From: Planctomicrobium sp.
GTDB lineage: Bacteria > Planctomycetota > Planctomycetia > Planctomycetales > Planctomycetaceae
NCBI GenBank assembly: GCA_030626405.1
Contig: DAOUPA010000014.1
Span: 1 to 32,298 of the forward strand
Direction of reading: 5' to 3'
Length of the DNA: 32,298 nucleotides
The position numbers and the translations under genes are program-made. Shown here piece by piece: positions 1 to 8,632 of the stretch. Position 1 is the first letter of the stretch. Every line of letters starts with the position of its first letter. The notes under the pieces were generated by a model, which was given only the letters and a program-made list of their open reading frames with translations, did no database searches and was not told the origin of the DNA.

Positions 1-669
1 GCAGTTTCGCATGCTGTCGAAGCGACCGGTCGCAATTTTTTTATCGGAGCTACCGAATCAGAAGTCGCCGGGCATCTCGCACACCGATTAATGAAAAATC
101 AAATTCAGCCGGTCCGCATTCAGGTCATGGCAGACGGACAAGGTTGGCGGTACCGTAATTGGGGATATGGTGACGATCGCATCGAAAGACACTGCACCAT
201 CTCGGTGATTGGTCGGAAGCATGGTCTGCATGTCGGTGCGAGTCGAACCGTCTGCATCGGCGCCCCCACACAAGAGTTGGAAAGCGTTCACGAAATGGCA
301 ACGCTGGTACAAGCAACCGGCATCTATTTTAGTCGCCCTGCGTGGACCTTCGCTGAAACATGGAAACGTGTCGCACGTATCTACGAAAAGATTGGCGTTC
401 CAGATGAATGGCGCGCTGCAGAACAAGCAGGGCTCATGGGCTACCGTCCCGCTGAAGTGACACTCGTTCCCGGATCGCAATTCAAACTCGAACAAGGTCA
501 AGTCATTCACTGGCATCCTTCGGTACGCTCTTCCTCCGTTGGCGATACGTTTCTCATCTCTGAGTCGGTCATCGAAAGTCTCACTCCGATTCAAAATTGG
601 CCGATCATGAGAGTGAGCATCAAAGGTTCCACGGTCGATCGCCCCGGCATTCTCATTCGGGAAGTTTAA
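1..669 (+). CDS. M24 (pita-bread fold) aminopeptidase-like protein, 3' part, probably non-catalytic
   Basis: The reading frame is open from the first base, so the gene starts outside the window; 222 codons are visible. The order of segments fits the C-terminal pita-bread domain of Xaa-Pro aminopeptidase/creatinase proteins: an ATESEVAGHL helix near residue 18, then ISVIGRKHGLHVGASRT, GLMGYRPAE and a last segment VIHWHP...VGDTFLISE. In active M24 enzymes these places hold the metal ligands: two Asp, one His and two Glu. Here the two Asp positions appear as Gly, the HGIG-type His as Met or Gly, and the EP and ED glutamates are absent. I infer a fold-conserved pseudoenzyme that may bind rather than cleave peptides. 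The alignment was made by eye. The next gene lies on the opposite strand and converges 86 bases downstream. Confidence 0.72.
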   Translation, partial: AVSHAVEATGRNFFIGATESEVAGHLAHRLMKNQIQPVRIQVMADGQGWRYRNWGYGDDRIERHCTISVIGRKHGLHVGASRTVCIGAPTQELESVHEMATLVQATGIYFSRPAWTFAETWKRVARIYEKIGVPDEWRAAEQAGLMGYRPAEVTLVPGSQFKLEQGQVIHWHPSVRSSSVGDTFLISESVIESLTPIQNWPIMRVSIKGSTVDRPGILIREV

Positions 670-754
670 ATCACGCACGCAGAGAGTAGAGAGTCCAGGA
701 GTGGTCCGAACTCCATTCCCTATTTCATTTCTCCCCTTGCCCCTCAATCCCTCT

Positions 755-1960
755 TCACCCGAGCCCCAAAACAACCCGTTCGATTTGTTCTAAACCGATC
801 TTGATCAAAAATTTGGAACTGCGTCCGTAGCTCTTCGCTCCTAGAATGTAGAAATTCGGTTCCGGATTTTGGAGTGTTTGTAATCCATGAGAAGTCTGGG
901 TGAGGCAGTCGGCGGATGTTTCTCCCAACAACGCCGCGGCAAGTTTCATTGGACCTTGTGTTGCATAGCATTCATGAACCTGTAGCTCCTCATAAATTGA
1001 ACGGTCAGGCCGAAATCCGACGTTGGCGATGATTCGGTCCACCATCAACGTTCTTCGTTGACCATCTTCCACGGATGATAAGGTCACTTCGATCTGATCA
1101 TTCGATTCCTGGGTAAGCCTCAAGGATTCAACGACATATCCTGGAATCCAGTTCACTCCCGATTGAGAATCATTGGCAAGCCGGTTGGCCCGCTGAGTCA
1201 ATTCGTCTCGTTCGGTGAGAATGTCATTATCAATCAATGCAATCGGGAAGTCTGCTGGACTTCGCGTCACCCAGTCAATTTGTGTTGCCGAGTCGCTTTC
1301 CGACAGTTCAGCAAGAGCAACAACGTTCGTCGCGGAGGAATATCCAGAACCGATCACGAGTGTTCTCTTGCCAACGAATTCATCTCTATCTTCTCCTGAG
1401 ATGTCAGGCAGATCGTAGTGGATTCGCCCAGACACAACATCTTCCCCTAGGCAAGGAAGACCGCCGCTACCGAGCCAATTGTGGTTGCCAAACGTGCCTG
1501 TGCAATCGAGAACGAAATCTGCAGTGGCGATCGTTTGTTTCCCACCGGCTTCATGTAACAAACGAAATCTCGAAGCTGCTCTCTTGTCAGAGCCAATGTT
1601 GTCGCCTTTCAGTTGATCTTCTCGACCGATTTTGAGAACACTTGTGTTTTCAATGACGCAGCCAGCCAACTCTGGCAGTGCTGCAAGAGGTTTGAGATAT
1701 TGATCGAGGAATTCGTTTCCCGTCAACAATGAGTCATCATCTGGAAGCAAATGCCCCGCTGTCGCCAGAATCCGTCTTCCTCTCACTGATGAACTTAGGC
1801 AAAACGGACTGAACAAGCGGACATGTCCCCATTTCTGAATGTTCCCACCGATTGCTTCGCGTTCATAAATCGTCGGCAATAGCCCTCGCTCGACGCAGGC
1901 AAGGGCTGCCTCAACACCAATGGGGCCACCACCAAGAATTGCGACTTCTGAATGGCTCAC
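755..1960 (-). CDS. FAD/NAD(P)-dependent oxidoreductase (flavin monooxygenase-like)
   Basis: A 401-residue cytoplasmic flavoprotein. The N-terminus is a classic Rossmann strand-turn-helix, VAILGGGPIGVEAALA (residues 6-21), ending in an acidic residue region (YERE) that suits FAD binding. A second dinucleotide motif, TLVIGSGYSSATNVVALAE, lies near residue 205 and suits NAD(P)H. The segment ADFVLDCTGTFGNHNW before it is the ATG-type motif of flavin-containing monooxygenases and related reductases. The C-terminus ends FLIKIGLEQIERVVLGLG. The substrate cannot be read from the sequence. The start is the ATG at 1960, which places the dinucleotide motif close to the N-terminus as expected. It diverges from the lipoprotein gene at 2173. 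Related possibilities are thioredoxin-reductase-like or ornithine-monooxygenase-like enzymes. Confidence 0.8.
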   Translation of the reverse strand: MSHSEVAILGGGPIGVEAALACVERGLLPTIYEREAIGGNIQKWGHVRLFSPFCLSSSVRGRRILATAGHLLPDDDSLLTGNEFLDQYLKPLAALPELAGCVIENTSVLKIGREDQLKGDNIGSDKRAASRFRLLHEAGGKQTIATADFVLDCTGTFGNHNWLGSGGLPCLGEDVVSGRIHYDLPDISGEDRDEFVGKRTLVIGSGYSSATNVVALAELSESDSATQIDWVTRSPADFPIALIDNDILTERDELTQRANRLANDSQSGVNWIPGYVVESLRLTQESNDQIEVTLSSVEDGQRRTLMVDRIIANVGFRPDRSIYEELQVHECYATQGPMKLAAALLGETSADCLTQTSHGLQTLQNPEPNFYILGAKSYGRSSKFLIKIGLEQIERVVLGLG

Positions 1961-2172
1961 GTGATCTCCTGATTCTTTTTCGAACGGTTTGAATGGAACT
2001 TATCGCGAGCAGGGTCATCAATGTAGTGAGATAGATTACGAGGAGGCATCTTCAGCAGATAAATTAGTCTGGCTGTGAACTCACACTCCGTGCTAACCTG
2101 TCGAATATCTTCAGGTTATAGCGATCTACGTTGTCTCTCTATGATGGGGCAAGGGCATCGAAGGAGTCAATG

Positions 2173-3291
2173 ATGCAACCAGCAAACTTTCATCTACTTC
2201 AAGCAGGCATGCTCGTTGTAGTCCTGATATGTGCAGGGTGCTCTAAGGAAAAATCAGCAGCGCCTCCCGGGGAAATCGTCGATGAATGGGGAGCGAAGGC
2301 TCCCGCAACAGATGTTGTCCGCACTGCCTCTTCTTCCGATGGAACCCAACTACGATTGAATTTGAAATCGGGAGACCGTTTTCCACTTCGGAAGATCGTT
2401 GAACAAGAATTAATTCAAGACTCGATCACAGGCTCCGGGAATCGTATCAAGACAAGACTGGAGTTGCTGTTTGCGATTTCAATCCTGGACAAAGTCGGTG
2501 ATCGCACAAAACTTAGCGTTCGCTATGAGCGTGTGAAATACTCGCATCGAATCGGTGAGGAAACGTTGATGTACGATTCGACACGTCCTCCACAAGTTGT
2601 GCCAGTTGCCTTGCGAGCTTATCACGACATGGTCGGTGATGGATTTACATTTTGGATTGGTGCCGAAAATCAATTCGTGGCAGTCGACAACTTCACAGAA
2701 TTTCTTGATCGATGTTTGCGAAACATCCCGGAGTCACAGCGAGACAATGTCCTGTTGGGAATCGAAGCAGGATCTGGCGAGTCAGGGATTGCGAATTTCA
2801 TCGACAACTCGATTGGCTTGCTGCCTTACAGTGGGGAGTACCATCTGGGAGATACCTGGGAGCGTCCGGGCCATATTGGTCGTCCCGTCCCGATGCACGT
2901 GAGCAACACATACACTCTAAAGCAAGTCGATAAAGATTTAGCCACGATTGACATTCGAGGAAAAATTACACCCTCAACAACAATGACCGCTGTTGACGAG
3001 AAAACAGGAGTGCGAGTCACAGTCACCGGTGGTGAAACAAAAGGGACTTGCACGATTTTTCGGGAATCAGGCTTGCCTCAGCGAAGTCAAGTCGAACAAA
3101 ACATCAACATGACAGTGATGATGACTGGTGCTCTGCAATTTAAACAACGCAAACATGTCACGACGACGATCGAAACGTACCCGGTCAGTTCCACTTCAGC
3201 GCCTGTCCGAATTGGCTTCAGTGAACAGACATCTCAACCCGAGAGGCGGTCGCGGCAACGCGGAACCATTCGCAGAGTCAGCGGTCCATAG
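2173..3291 (+). CDS. Putative lipoprotein, DUF6263-like
   Basis: A 372-residue secreted lipoprotein of unknown role. The frame is open from an ATG at 2131, but an AAGGAG ribosome site at 2161-2166 sits 6 bases before the ATG at 2173 (and 3 bases before one at 2170). Starting at 2173 gives a clean lipoprotein signal: hydrophobic MLVVVLICAG followed by Cys23 (lipobox CAGC, with Cys20 an unusual residue at -3). The mature part contains GDRFPLRKIVEQ, RLELLFAISILDKVGDRTKLSVRYERVKYS and YDSTRPP. That pattern resembles a family of planctomycete lipoproteins I know as DUF6263. No catalytic motif is visible. The basic tail (RRSRQRGTIRRVSG) is unusual for an exported protein. The potassium-channel gene follows 66 bases later on the same strand. 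Confidence 0.75.
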   Translation: MQPANFHLLQAGMLVVVLICAGCSKEKSAAPPGEIVDEWGAKAPATDVVRTASSSDGTQLRLNLKSGDRFPLRKIVEQELIQDSITGSGNRIKTRLELLFAISILDKVGDRTKLSVRYERVKYSHRIGEETLMYDSTRPPQVVPVALRAYHDMVGDGFTFWIGAENQFVAVDNFTEFLDRCLRNIPESQRDNVLLGIEAGSGESGIANFIDNSIGLLPYSGEYHLGDTWERPGHIGRPVPMHVSNTYTLKQVDKDLATIDIRGKITPSTTMTAVDEKTGVRVTVTGGETKGTCTIFRESGLPQRSQVEQNINMTVMMTGALQFKQRKHVTTTIETYPVSSTSAPVRIGFSEQTSQPERRSRQRGTIRRVSGP

Positions 3292-3357
3292 CAGATAATT
3301 TCAGTTTCTCGTACGCTTTATTGAATCCACATTCATTGACGACAGTGTCAGGTTGGA

Positions 3358-4341
3358 ATGCGTCAGTTTTTTGTCATTACTGTTCTACTGCTGGGGTTAA
3401 GCCTGTTTGGAACAGTGGGTATTCACACACTTGCTGGTGAGGTGACATGGCTGGAAGCTGCGTTTCTTGCTGTGGTGACTCTGACAACTGTCGGCTCAAG
3501 AGATGTCCCGGATTCTCCTGGCATCATGATATTCATCATTGTGTATATCATTGGTGGGATCGGAATTTTCTCTTACAGCGCGTATCAATTGGGGCAACTG
3601 ATCGTCAACGCAGATCTTCGAAACATGTTGGAGAATAGACGCATGGAAAAGGAATTGAATTGTTTAAGAGATCACTGCATCGTTTGTGGTTTGGGGCGTA
3701 TGGGAACGTCTATTTGTGAGTATCTGGAAAGTCGAAATCAACCCTTTGCGGTGATTGACAACAGCGACGAAGTCTTGGATTCGATATGCAGGGAACGTAA
3801 GTGGCTGTACGTTCATGGAGACGCGACCGATGATGAAGTTCTGGAAAAAGCAGGGATCGACCGCGCACAGTCCTTAGCGACAGTCCTTGAAACAGACGCA
3901 GATAATGTTTATGTCGTGCTGTCGGCGCGGTTGCTGTCGAGTTCTCTCCAAATCGTAGCCCGTGCAAGTGAAACGAGTGCTGTGCAAAAACTTCAACGGG
4001 CCGGTGCGACACGAGTCATTAGCCCATTTCATAGTGGTGCCACGAAGATGGCTCGATTTATGCTCAGTCCCAGCATAGAGGACTTCCTGGAAATAACCGA
4101 CGAAAGTGGTAGCGATCTCGAACTCGCCGAGATTCAAATTCCTGCCGAGAGTGTGTACCTCGGAAAACCTCTCGCGAAAACAGACTTGCGGGAGCAGGGG
4201 ATCATGGTCATCGGAATTCGCCGTTCTTCGGGCGAACACGTGATCGCTCCCAAAGGTACAGAAACAATCCAGCCGGGAGACAGTCTCTTCGCATTCGGAA
4301 GCCCAACATCTGTTAACGCGTTAGCAAGTAAGTGTGAGTAA
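3358..4341 (+). CDS. Two-TM ion channel with RCK (TrkA-N/TrkA-C) domains, altered filter
   Basis: A 327-residue membrane protein with the layout of MthK-like potassium channels. TM1 is residues 4-24, the pore helix and filter 30-50, TM2 57-80. A cytoplasmic RCK_N Rossmann domain starts at about residue 107 (HCIVCGLGRMGTSICEYL, ending in VID, so NAD-type nucleotide binding is likely). An RCK_C domain covers about residues 240-327 (ELAEIQIPAESVYLGKPLAKTDLREQ). The family usually gates potassium flow in response to calcium or nucleotide. The oddity is the filter: where TVGYGD is expected, the sequence reads TVGSRD, so the Tyr and the second Gly are replaced. Selectivity may differ from potassium, or the pore may be closed and the protein used as a sensor. 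The ribosome site is weak (AGG). Confidence 0.85.
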   Translation: MRQFFVITVLLLGLSLFGTVGIHTLAGEVTWLEAAFLAVVTLTTVGSRDVPDSPGIMIFIIVYIIGGIGIFSYSAYQLGQLIVNADLRNMLENRRMEKELNCLRDHCIVCGLGRMGTSICEYLESRNQPFAVIDNSDEVLDSICRERKWLYVHGDATDDEVLEKAGIDRAQSLATVLETDADNVYVVLSARLLSSSLQIVARASETSAVQKLQRAGATRVISPFHSGATKMARFMLSPSIEDFLEITDESGSDLELAEIQIPAESVYLGKPLAKTDLREQGIMVIGIRRSSGEHVIAPKGTETIQPGDSLFAFGSPTSVNALASKCE

Positions 4342-4387
4342 CTCACTATTGATCGGGCTGCACCAACTCTACGCCTGATCTTGAAAA

Positions 4388-4720
4388 CTACTGGACCAAC
4401 GGGAGCAGCACCGAGATATTACCCAGCGTCAGAAGAAACTCCGCTATTGCCCCGATCACTTTTTGATTCCATTTGAGTGATGGCTCGAAGAGACTGAAGA
4501 GCATGAGCAGAGGACATCCAAGCAACATCCCCATAAAAAGTAAACTTGTGAGTGGGGGGATATCGAAGAAAGATAAGTACCCGGATGAAAACTCCGAGGA
4601 AATCAGGAGCCGAGAATCTGCCAGGCTCAAGCTTGCTGTAAAAACAACGCCTGCAAGATGAATGTAGACAATCCATCGAATGCTTATAGAACTTGAGCGG
4701 TCGTACAATTCGATTGTCAT
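4388..4720 (-). CDS. Small membrane protein, three predicted TM segments
   Basis: A 110-residue protein that I do not recognise. Three hydrophobic stretches are seen: SIRWIVYIHLAGVVFTASL, LTSLLFMGMLLGCPLLMLF and VIGAIAEFLLTLGNISVLL. The frame is open upstream to 4759, but the ATG at 4720 has a GGAAGG ribosome site 4 bases before it, so I take it as the start. The gene converges with the channel gene (46 bases between stops) and lies between it and threonine synthase. No motif points to a function, and an inner-membrane location is inferred only from hydrophobicity. The opposite strand has a short frame here that looks like a shadow. Confidence 0.5.
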   Translation of the reverse strand: MTIELYDRSSSISIRWIVYIHLAGVVFTASLSLADSRLLISSEFSSGYLSFFDIPPLTSLLFMGMLLGCPLLMLFSLFEPSLKWNQKVIGAIAEFLLTLGNISVLLPLVQ

Positions 4721-4778
4721 CTTGCCTTCCATCCTCATCCACCATGGATCAGGCTGCACCCACCTTACATCAGTGCGA

Positions 4779-6020
4779 TCATGCTTGGATTATATCCATC
4801 CAGTTTTCATCATGTTGATCAATTCGAGGAATCCCGTCGAGGTTGTAGAGGTGATTGTACTTCAGTCCTGTTCCGGTATTGAATAGCACGATGCGTTCGT
4901 CGCTCTTTAACCAGCCATCGTTGAGTAATTTCTCGGCGGCTTTCCAGACGGCTCCACCTTCTGGGCAGGCTGCGATTCCTTGATAGCGACAAATCTCTTC
5001 GGTGCCGATCATGAGCTCTTCATCACTCACGCTGATCGCGGTCCCATTGCTTTTAGCAATCGAATCCAGCATGAGAAAATCACCTACGGCAATCGGAACG
5101 CGAAGACCCGATGCACATGTGTGAGCGTTCGGGAACATGGGTGCGTGGTCTTGGCCTTCCTGAAATGCTTTGACAATAGGAGCGCAGCCATCTGCCTGAA
5201 CGGAGACCATACGCGGTCGCTCGCTGCCGATCCAACCGAGGTGCTCCATCTCGTCAAATGCGTTCCACATTCCGATCAGCCCGGTTCCTCCTCCTGTCGG
5301 GTAGAAAATTACGTCAGGAAGTTGCAGTTCATCGGTTCCGTCGACATCGGCAAAATCGAACGCCAATTCGTAGCCCATCGTTTTTTTACCTTCGATGCGG
5401 AATGGCTCCTTGAGCGTAGAGAGGTCAAACCAACCGTGAGTATCACATGCTTGTCGGCAGAGCCGTCCACAATCGCTGATGAGTCCATTCACCATGTAAA
5501 CATGAGCACCACCGATCTTTGACTCAATAATATTTGCAGGTGGAGTATCGTCCGGAACAAACAAGTGGCACTCCATGCCTGCACGAGCGGCATAGTACGT
5601 TGCCGCACCTGCCGCGTTCCCTGCCGAGGGCAGAGCGATCGATTTTACACCTAACGCCTTTGCCCGTGTGATTGCTGCCGACATCCCTCGCGCTTTGAAG
5701 CTGCCAGTTGGATTAAACGATTCGTCTTTAATGAACAGATTTGTGAACCGCTCGAAAGGTCCACGACTGTGAGTTTTGATGAGCGGACAACAACCTTCCC
5801 CCAACGAAACTGCTTCGTCGACGGAGTCAACCGGCATCACTTCCCAGAATTTCCACATTGAACGTTCGCGACGAGACCGAACCACGGCAGGCGTGAAGCG
5901 ACTGCGTATTGCATCGAGGTCGTATTGCGCTAAGAGTGGCTTCCCAGTCGCACTCAAATTGTGAAGTTCGCCAACAGAATATTCTTCTCCAGTTTGGGAG
6001 CAGATCAACTTTGTGTGCAT
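4779..6020 (-). CDS. thrC: Threonine synthase
   Basis: A 413-residue PLP enzyme of fold type II. It would convert O-phosphohomoserine to threonine, the last step of threonine synthesis. Key features: the PLP-lysine segment ESFNPTGSFKARGM (residues 98-111), the following Asn-containing loop LPSAGNAAGAATYYAARAG, the glycine-rich phosphate loop PTGGGTGLIGMW (about residue 245), and C-terminal ACPEGGAVWKAAEKL. The short N-terminal part (KLICSQTGEEYSVGELHNLS) matches the threonine-synthase type that carries an N-terminal CxxTG-like segment. Length and motif order are normal. Related fold-II enzymes such as threonine dehydratase or cysteate synthase are less likely because of the N-terminal segment. 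The gene stands alone; the 336-base stretch after its start region leads to ftsH on the same strand. Confidence 0.88.
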   Translation of the reverse strand: MHTKLICSQTGEEYSVGELHNLSATGKPLLAQYDLDAIRSRFTPAVVRSRRERSMWKFWEVMPVDSVDEAVSLGEGCCPLIKTHSRGPFERFTNLFIKDESFNPTGSFKARGMSAAITRAKALGVKSIALPSAGNAAGAATYYAARAGMECHLFVPDDTPPANIIESKIGGAHVYMVNGLISDCGRLCRQACDTHGWFDLSTLKEPFRIEGKKTMGYELAFDFADVDGTDELQLPDVIFYPTGGGTGLIGMWNAFDEMEHLGWIGSERPRMVSVQADGCAPIVKAFQEGQDHAPMFPNAHTCASGLRVPIAVGDFLMLDSIAKSNGTAISVSDEELMIGTEEICRYQGIAACPEGGAVWKAAEKLLNDGWLKSDERIVLFNTGTGLKYNHLYNLDGIPRIDQHDENWMDIIQA

Positions 6021-6160
6021 GAGAATTCGTTTGGAGGCTTCTAGTGTGGTGAGTGAAAACGTAGCGCGATTTGCTGTACCGTGTGCCCGTTGCGAACGAG
6101 TTTAACCAATAGATACGCTAGAATCCACGAAGTAGAACGCCGACTTCAATTCGAAAGAAC

Positions 6161-6253
6161 ATGTCCACTAAATCTCTCCGTCGAACCGATGAGCCTCAAG
6201 TGAATCATCGGAGGAAACCACCATTGGCTTTGGAAAATCCTCGACCAGTGTAG
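6161..6253 (+). CDS. Possible 30-residue small protein
   Basis: A short frame, MSTKSLRRTDEPQVNH then RRKPPLALENPRPV, runs from an ATG at 6161 to a TAG at 6251. It lies in the 336-base gap between thrC and ftsH, which otherwise holds no gene. A GAAAGA run sits just before the ATG. It is followed 22 bases later by a perfect 8-bp hairpin (6276-6298). The peptide is basic and proline-rich with no hydrophobic part. I do not recognise it. A chance frame of this size is common, so the call is weak. The rest of the gap should hold the thrC promoter. Confidence 0.15.
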   Translation: MSTKSLRRTDEPQVNHRRKPPLALENPRPV

Positions 6254-6275
6254 AGAGAAACTGATGTGCGTAGAT

Positions 6276-6298
6276 CCACCGGGCGATTCACCCGGTGG
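6276..6298. terminator. Hairpin downstream of ftsH
   Basis: Arms CCACCGGG (6276-6283) and CCCGGTGG (6291-6298) pair perfectly over 8 bp with a 7-base loop. It lies 58 bases past the ftsH stop on the minus strand and could end that transcript, but there is no T tract on either side, so factor-independent termination is not certain. Confidence 0.4.
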
Positions 6299-6356
6299 GA
6301 AATCGGGGAAGAGAAATCAATGGCATTCCGAACGCCATCGCATCCGGAACGCTTCC

Positions 6357-8498
6357 TCAATCATCCGTTCCTTGCTTGAGTGAACTGGAATCGTCGCTGG
6401 CGGTTGCATCTTCGTCCGTGCGTTTAGAAACAGATGTTCCTGGTTTGAGTTCCGGTCCAGTTTTGAAACGGTTCATGATCTCCTTGAGTTCGTCCGAATT
6501 CATGACTTCCTTCTTGAGTAGCTCTTGGGTCATATATTCCAACACGTTTCGTTTGGTGCTGACGATCTCGCGAGCCGTTGCCATGCATTCGTCGATAATA
6601 CGACGAACCTCCAAGTCGATTTCTCGAAGTGTTTGCTCACTGTGAAGATAATCAGGTCCTCCTTGAGCAGCTCCTGCCAGGAACGGAGAACGCTTGGAAT
6701 CACGATAGTTGACTCGCCCCATTTTGGGACTCATGCCGAATTCCAGGACCATGCGTCGTGCGTATTCGGTTGCTCTTTCCAAATCGTTTTGCGGTCCTGT
6801 TGAAGTCTCTTCGAAAATCAATTCTTCCGAGGCAATTCCACCGAGTGCAACACAAATTCGATTTGTCAATTCTGTTTGTGTAGCGAGATAGCGGTCATCT
6901 TCTGGACGCTGAAGAATGTAGCCAAGTGCACCAAAACCGCGGGGAATAATTGAGATTTTGTGAACAGGATCCGTTTGCGGGAGGCTCATGGCAACGAGTG
7001 CATGCCCCGATTCATGGTAAGCGACGCGCTGCTTTTCGTCCTCATGGATCAGTCGCGAAGATCTCTCCAAACCTGCGACGACGCGTTCGATTCCTTCTTC
7101 GAATTCGTGCATCGAGACTGCGATCTTGTTCGCTCTGGCGGCGAGTAAAGCGGCTTCGTTCGCAAGGTTCGCAAGATCGGCTCCTGCAAATCCCGGCGTC
7201 AACTTTGCGATGTGCGCGAGATCAACGCTATCGTCCATTTTGATTTTCTGGGCATGCACGCGAAGAATTTGCTCACGACCTTTGTAGTCAGGTCGGTCAA
7301 CCAGAACATGACGATCAAAACGCCCCGGTCGCATCAGAGCCGGATCGAGGGTTTCCGGACGGTTTGTCGCGCCCATGACGATCACACTTTGGTCCGAAGA
7401 GAAGCCATCCATCTCCACGAGCAAAGCATTTAACGTTTGCTCGCGTTCGTCATGTCCTCCAGGCATTCCATTTCCACGCGTTTTTCCTAACGCGTCGAGT
7501 TCGTCGATGAAAATGATGCTGGGAGATTTCTGCGCGGCTTGCTGAAACATATCTCGCACGCGAGCTGCTCCGACACCGACAAACATCTCGACAAAGTCAG
7601 ACCCCGACAGGCTGAAAAACGGAACGCCCGCTTCACCTGCGACAGCTTTGGCAAGCAATGTTTTTCCAGTTCCCGGTGGTCCAACCAGAAGAACCCCACG
7701 CGGAATCCGTCCTCCGAGTGCTTGGTATTTCCCGGGTGTTCTCAGAAATTCTACAACTTCTTTTAACTCTTCGACTGCTTCTTCAATACCAGCGACATCA
7801 TCGAATGTGACTTTAATATCGTCTTCAGCCATCAGTTTTCCACGGCTCCGACCGAAGGACATGGCCTGTCCGGGTCCACCCATACGCCGCAAAAATAGTA
7901 TGAAAATCAAGACCACAGCAGCCATGAGCATAATCGAGATCATCGTGCCCCATTCCGTTTGCGGAGCTGCTCCGTTGTAGTCAATTCCTTTCTCTTCCAA
8001 TAGAGTTGTGAGTGCTGCCCTGTCTTCATCAGCGATCCCACCGACCGGCACCTGGAACTTTTTGGTGACAACTTTCTCTTCGGTCTCGTTCGGTTTTTCA
8101 ACTTCTTTGACGTCAACTTCTTTGACGTCTGCTTCTTTGACGTCTGCTTCTTTGACGTCTGCTTCTTTGGCCTCTTTGACGGAACTTTTGCTGACCTCAG
8201 CAGATGCACTCTCCTCGTCATCCTTCTTTTTCTTCGGATGATCCTGAAAAGTGACGTACTGATATCCAAGTCGAAGTTCGAAGACGTTGTCTTTGTGAAG
8301 ATCTCCAGACTTCAACTTGCTGATCAGTTGCCCGAATGAGACATCGGTTGCAAGATTTTGGTCCATCACCCAGGACCAGGCGAGAATCATGACAATTCCA
8401 CCGATTAACAGATACCAAAACGTCGCTCCGGTACTTTTTTCGGTACGAGGTTTTTTGTTGTTATCGTCTGAGGAATCATCAGGAGGGGTCGAATTCAT
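6357..8498 (-). CDS. ftsH: ATP-dependent zinc metalloprotease FtsH
   Basis: A 713-residue membrane-bound AAA+ protease that extracts and degrades membrane and regulatory proteins. TM1 is about residues 26-44 and TM2 about 185-203, with the periplasmic domain between them. AAA+ signs are Walker A GPPGTGKT (273-280), Walker B IIFIDE (328-333) and the second region of homology [20 protein letters not shown]. The zinc site is HESGH (495-499), with the third ligand Asp expected at about 572 ([10 protein letters not shown]). All catalytic residues are present. The protein is longer than E. coli FtsH mainly because the periplasmic domain holds a charged low-complexity insert, KEADV repeated at about residues 108-135. 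The C-terminus is Ser/Asp-rich. It has its own transcription unit. Confidence 0.97.
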   Translation of the reverse strand: MNSTPPDDSSDDNNKKPRTEKSTGATFWYLLIGGIVMILAWSWVMDQNLATDVSFGQLISKLKSGDLHKDNVFELRLGYQYVTFQDHPKKKKDDEESASAEVSKSSVKEAKEADVKEADVKEADVKEVDVKEVEKPNETEEKVVTKKFQVPVGGIADEDRAALTTLLEEKGIDYNGAAPQTEWGTMISIMLMAAVVLIFILFLRRMGGPGQAMSFGRSRGKLMAEDDIKVTFDDVAGIEEAVEELKEVVEFLRTPGKYQALGGRIPRGVLLVGPPGTGKTLLAKAVAGEAGVPFFSLSGSDFVEMFVGVGAARVRDMFQQAAQKSPSIIFIDELDALGKTRGNGMPGGHDEREQTLNALLVEMDGFSSDQSVIVMGATNRPETLDPALMRPGRFDRHVLVDRPDYKGREQILRVHAQKIKMDDSVDLAHIAKLTPGFAGADLANLANEAALLAARANKIAVSMHEFEEGIERVVAGLERSSRLIHEDEKQRVAYHESGHALVAMSLPQTDPVHKISIIPRGFGALGYILQRPEDDRYLATQTELTNRICVALGGIASEELIFEETSTGPQNDLERATEYARRMVLEFGMSPKMGRVNYRDSKRSPFLAGAAQGGPDYLHSEQTLREIDLEVRRIIDECMATAREIVSTKRNVLEYMTQELLKKEVMNSDELKEIMNRFKTGPELKPGTSVSKRTDEDATASDDSSSLKQGTDD
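8097..8175. repeat. 15-bp in-frame tandem repeat inside ftsH
   Basis: The unit TTCTTTGACGTCTGC (plus strand) is repeated about five times with one- or two-base differences, encoding [24 protein letters not shown] on the minus strand. The unit is a multiple of three, so copy changes keep the frame. It lies in the periplasmic domain outside the AAA+ core. Confidence 0.9.
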
Positions 8499-8553
8499 AT
8501 CTTGATTGTCTCAATAGGTGCGGCACATTGATGTCTAAGGTTGAACTTTATTC

Positions 8554-8577
8554 CCCGTTGCGGAATGGGTCAACGGG
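8554..8577. other. Inverted repeat between ftsH and the cytochrome/WD40 gene
   Basis: Arms CCCGTTG (8554-8560) and CAACGGG (8571-8577) pair perfectly around a 10-base loop. It lies between the end of the cytochrome/WD40 gene (8633) and the ftsH start (8498), both on the minus strand. It could be a terminator for the former or a site in the ftsH leader. The T-rich run TTCTTTTGTTC is on the plus-strand side, which is the wrong side for a minus-strand terminator. Confidence 0.3.
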
Positions 8578-8632
8578 TTCTTTTGTTCAAACGGAGTTCA
8601 TGAACAATCAGTTGTTCTACCAGGAAAATGAC

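Noticed and set aside
88-774. Long 228-codon frame on the minus strand opposite the M24 gene
   Set aside because: Composition and lack of motifs make it a shadow of the plus-strand gene, whose protein clearly matches a fold.
4346-4765. Similar GATC(G/A)GGCTGCACC stretches at about 4353 and 4749
   Set aside because: Match is only about a dozen bases with no symmetry or clear extension; likely chance.
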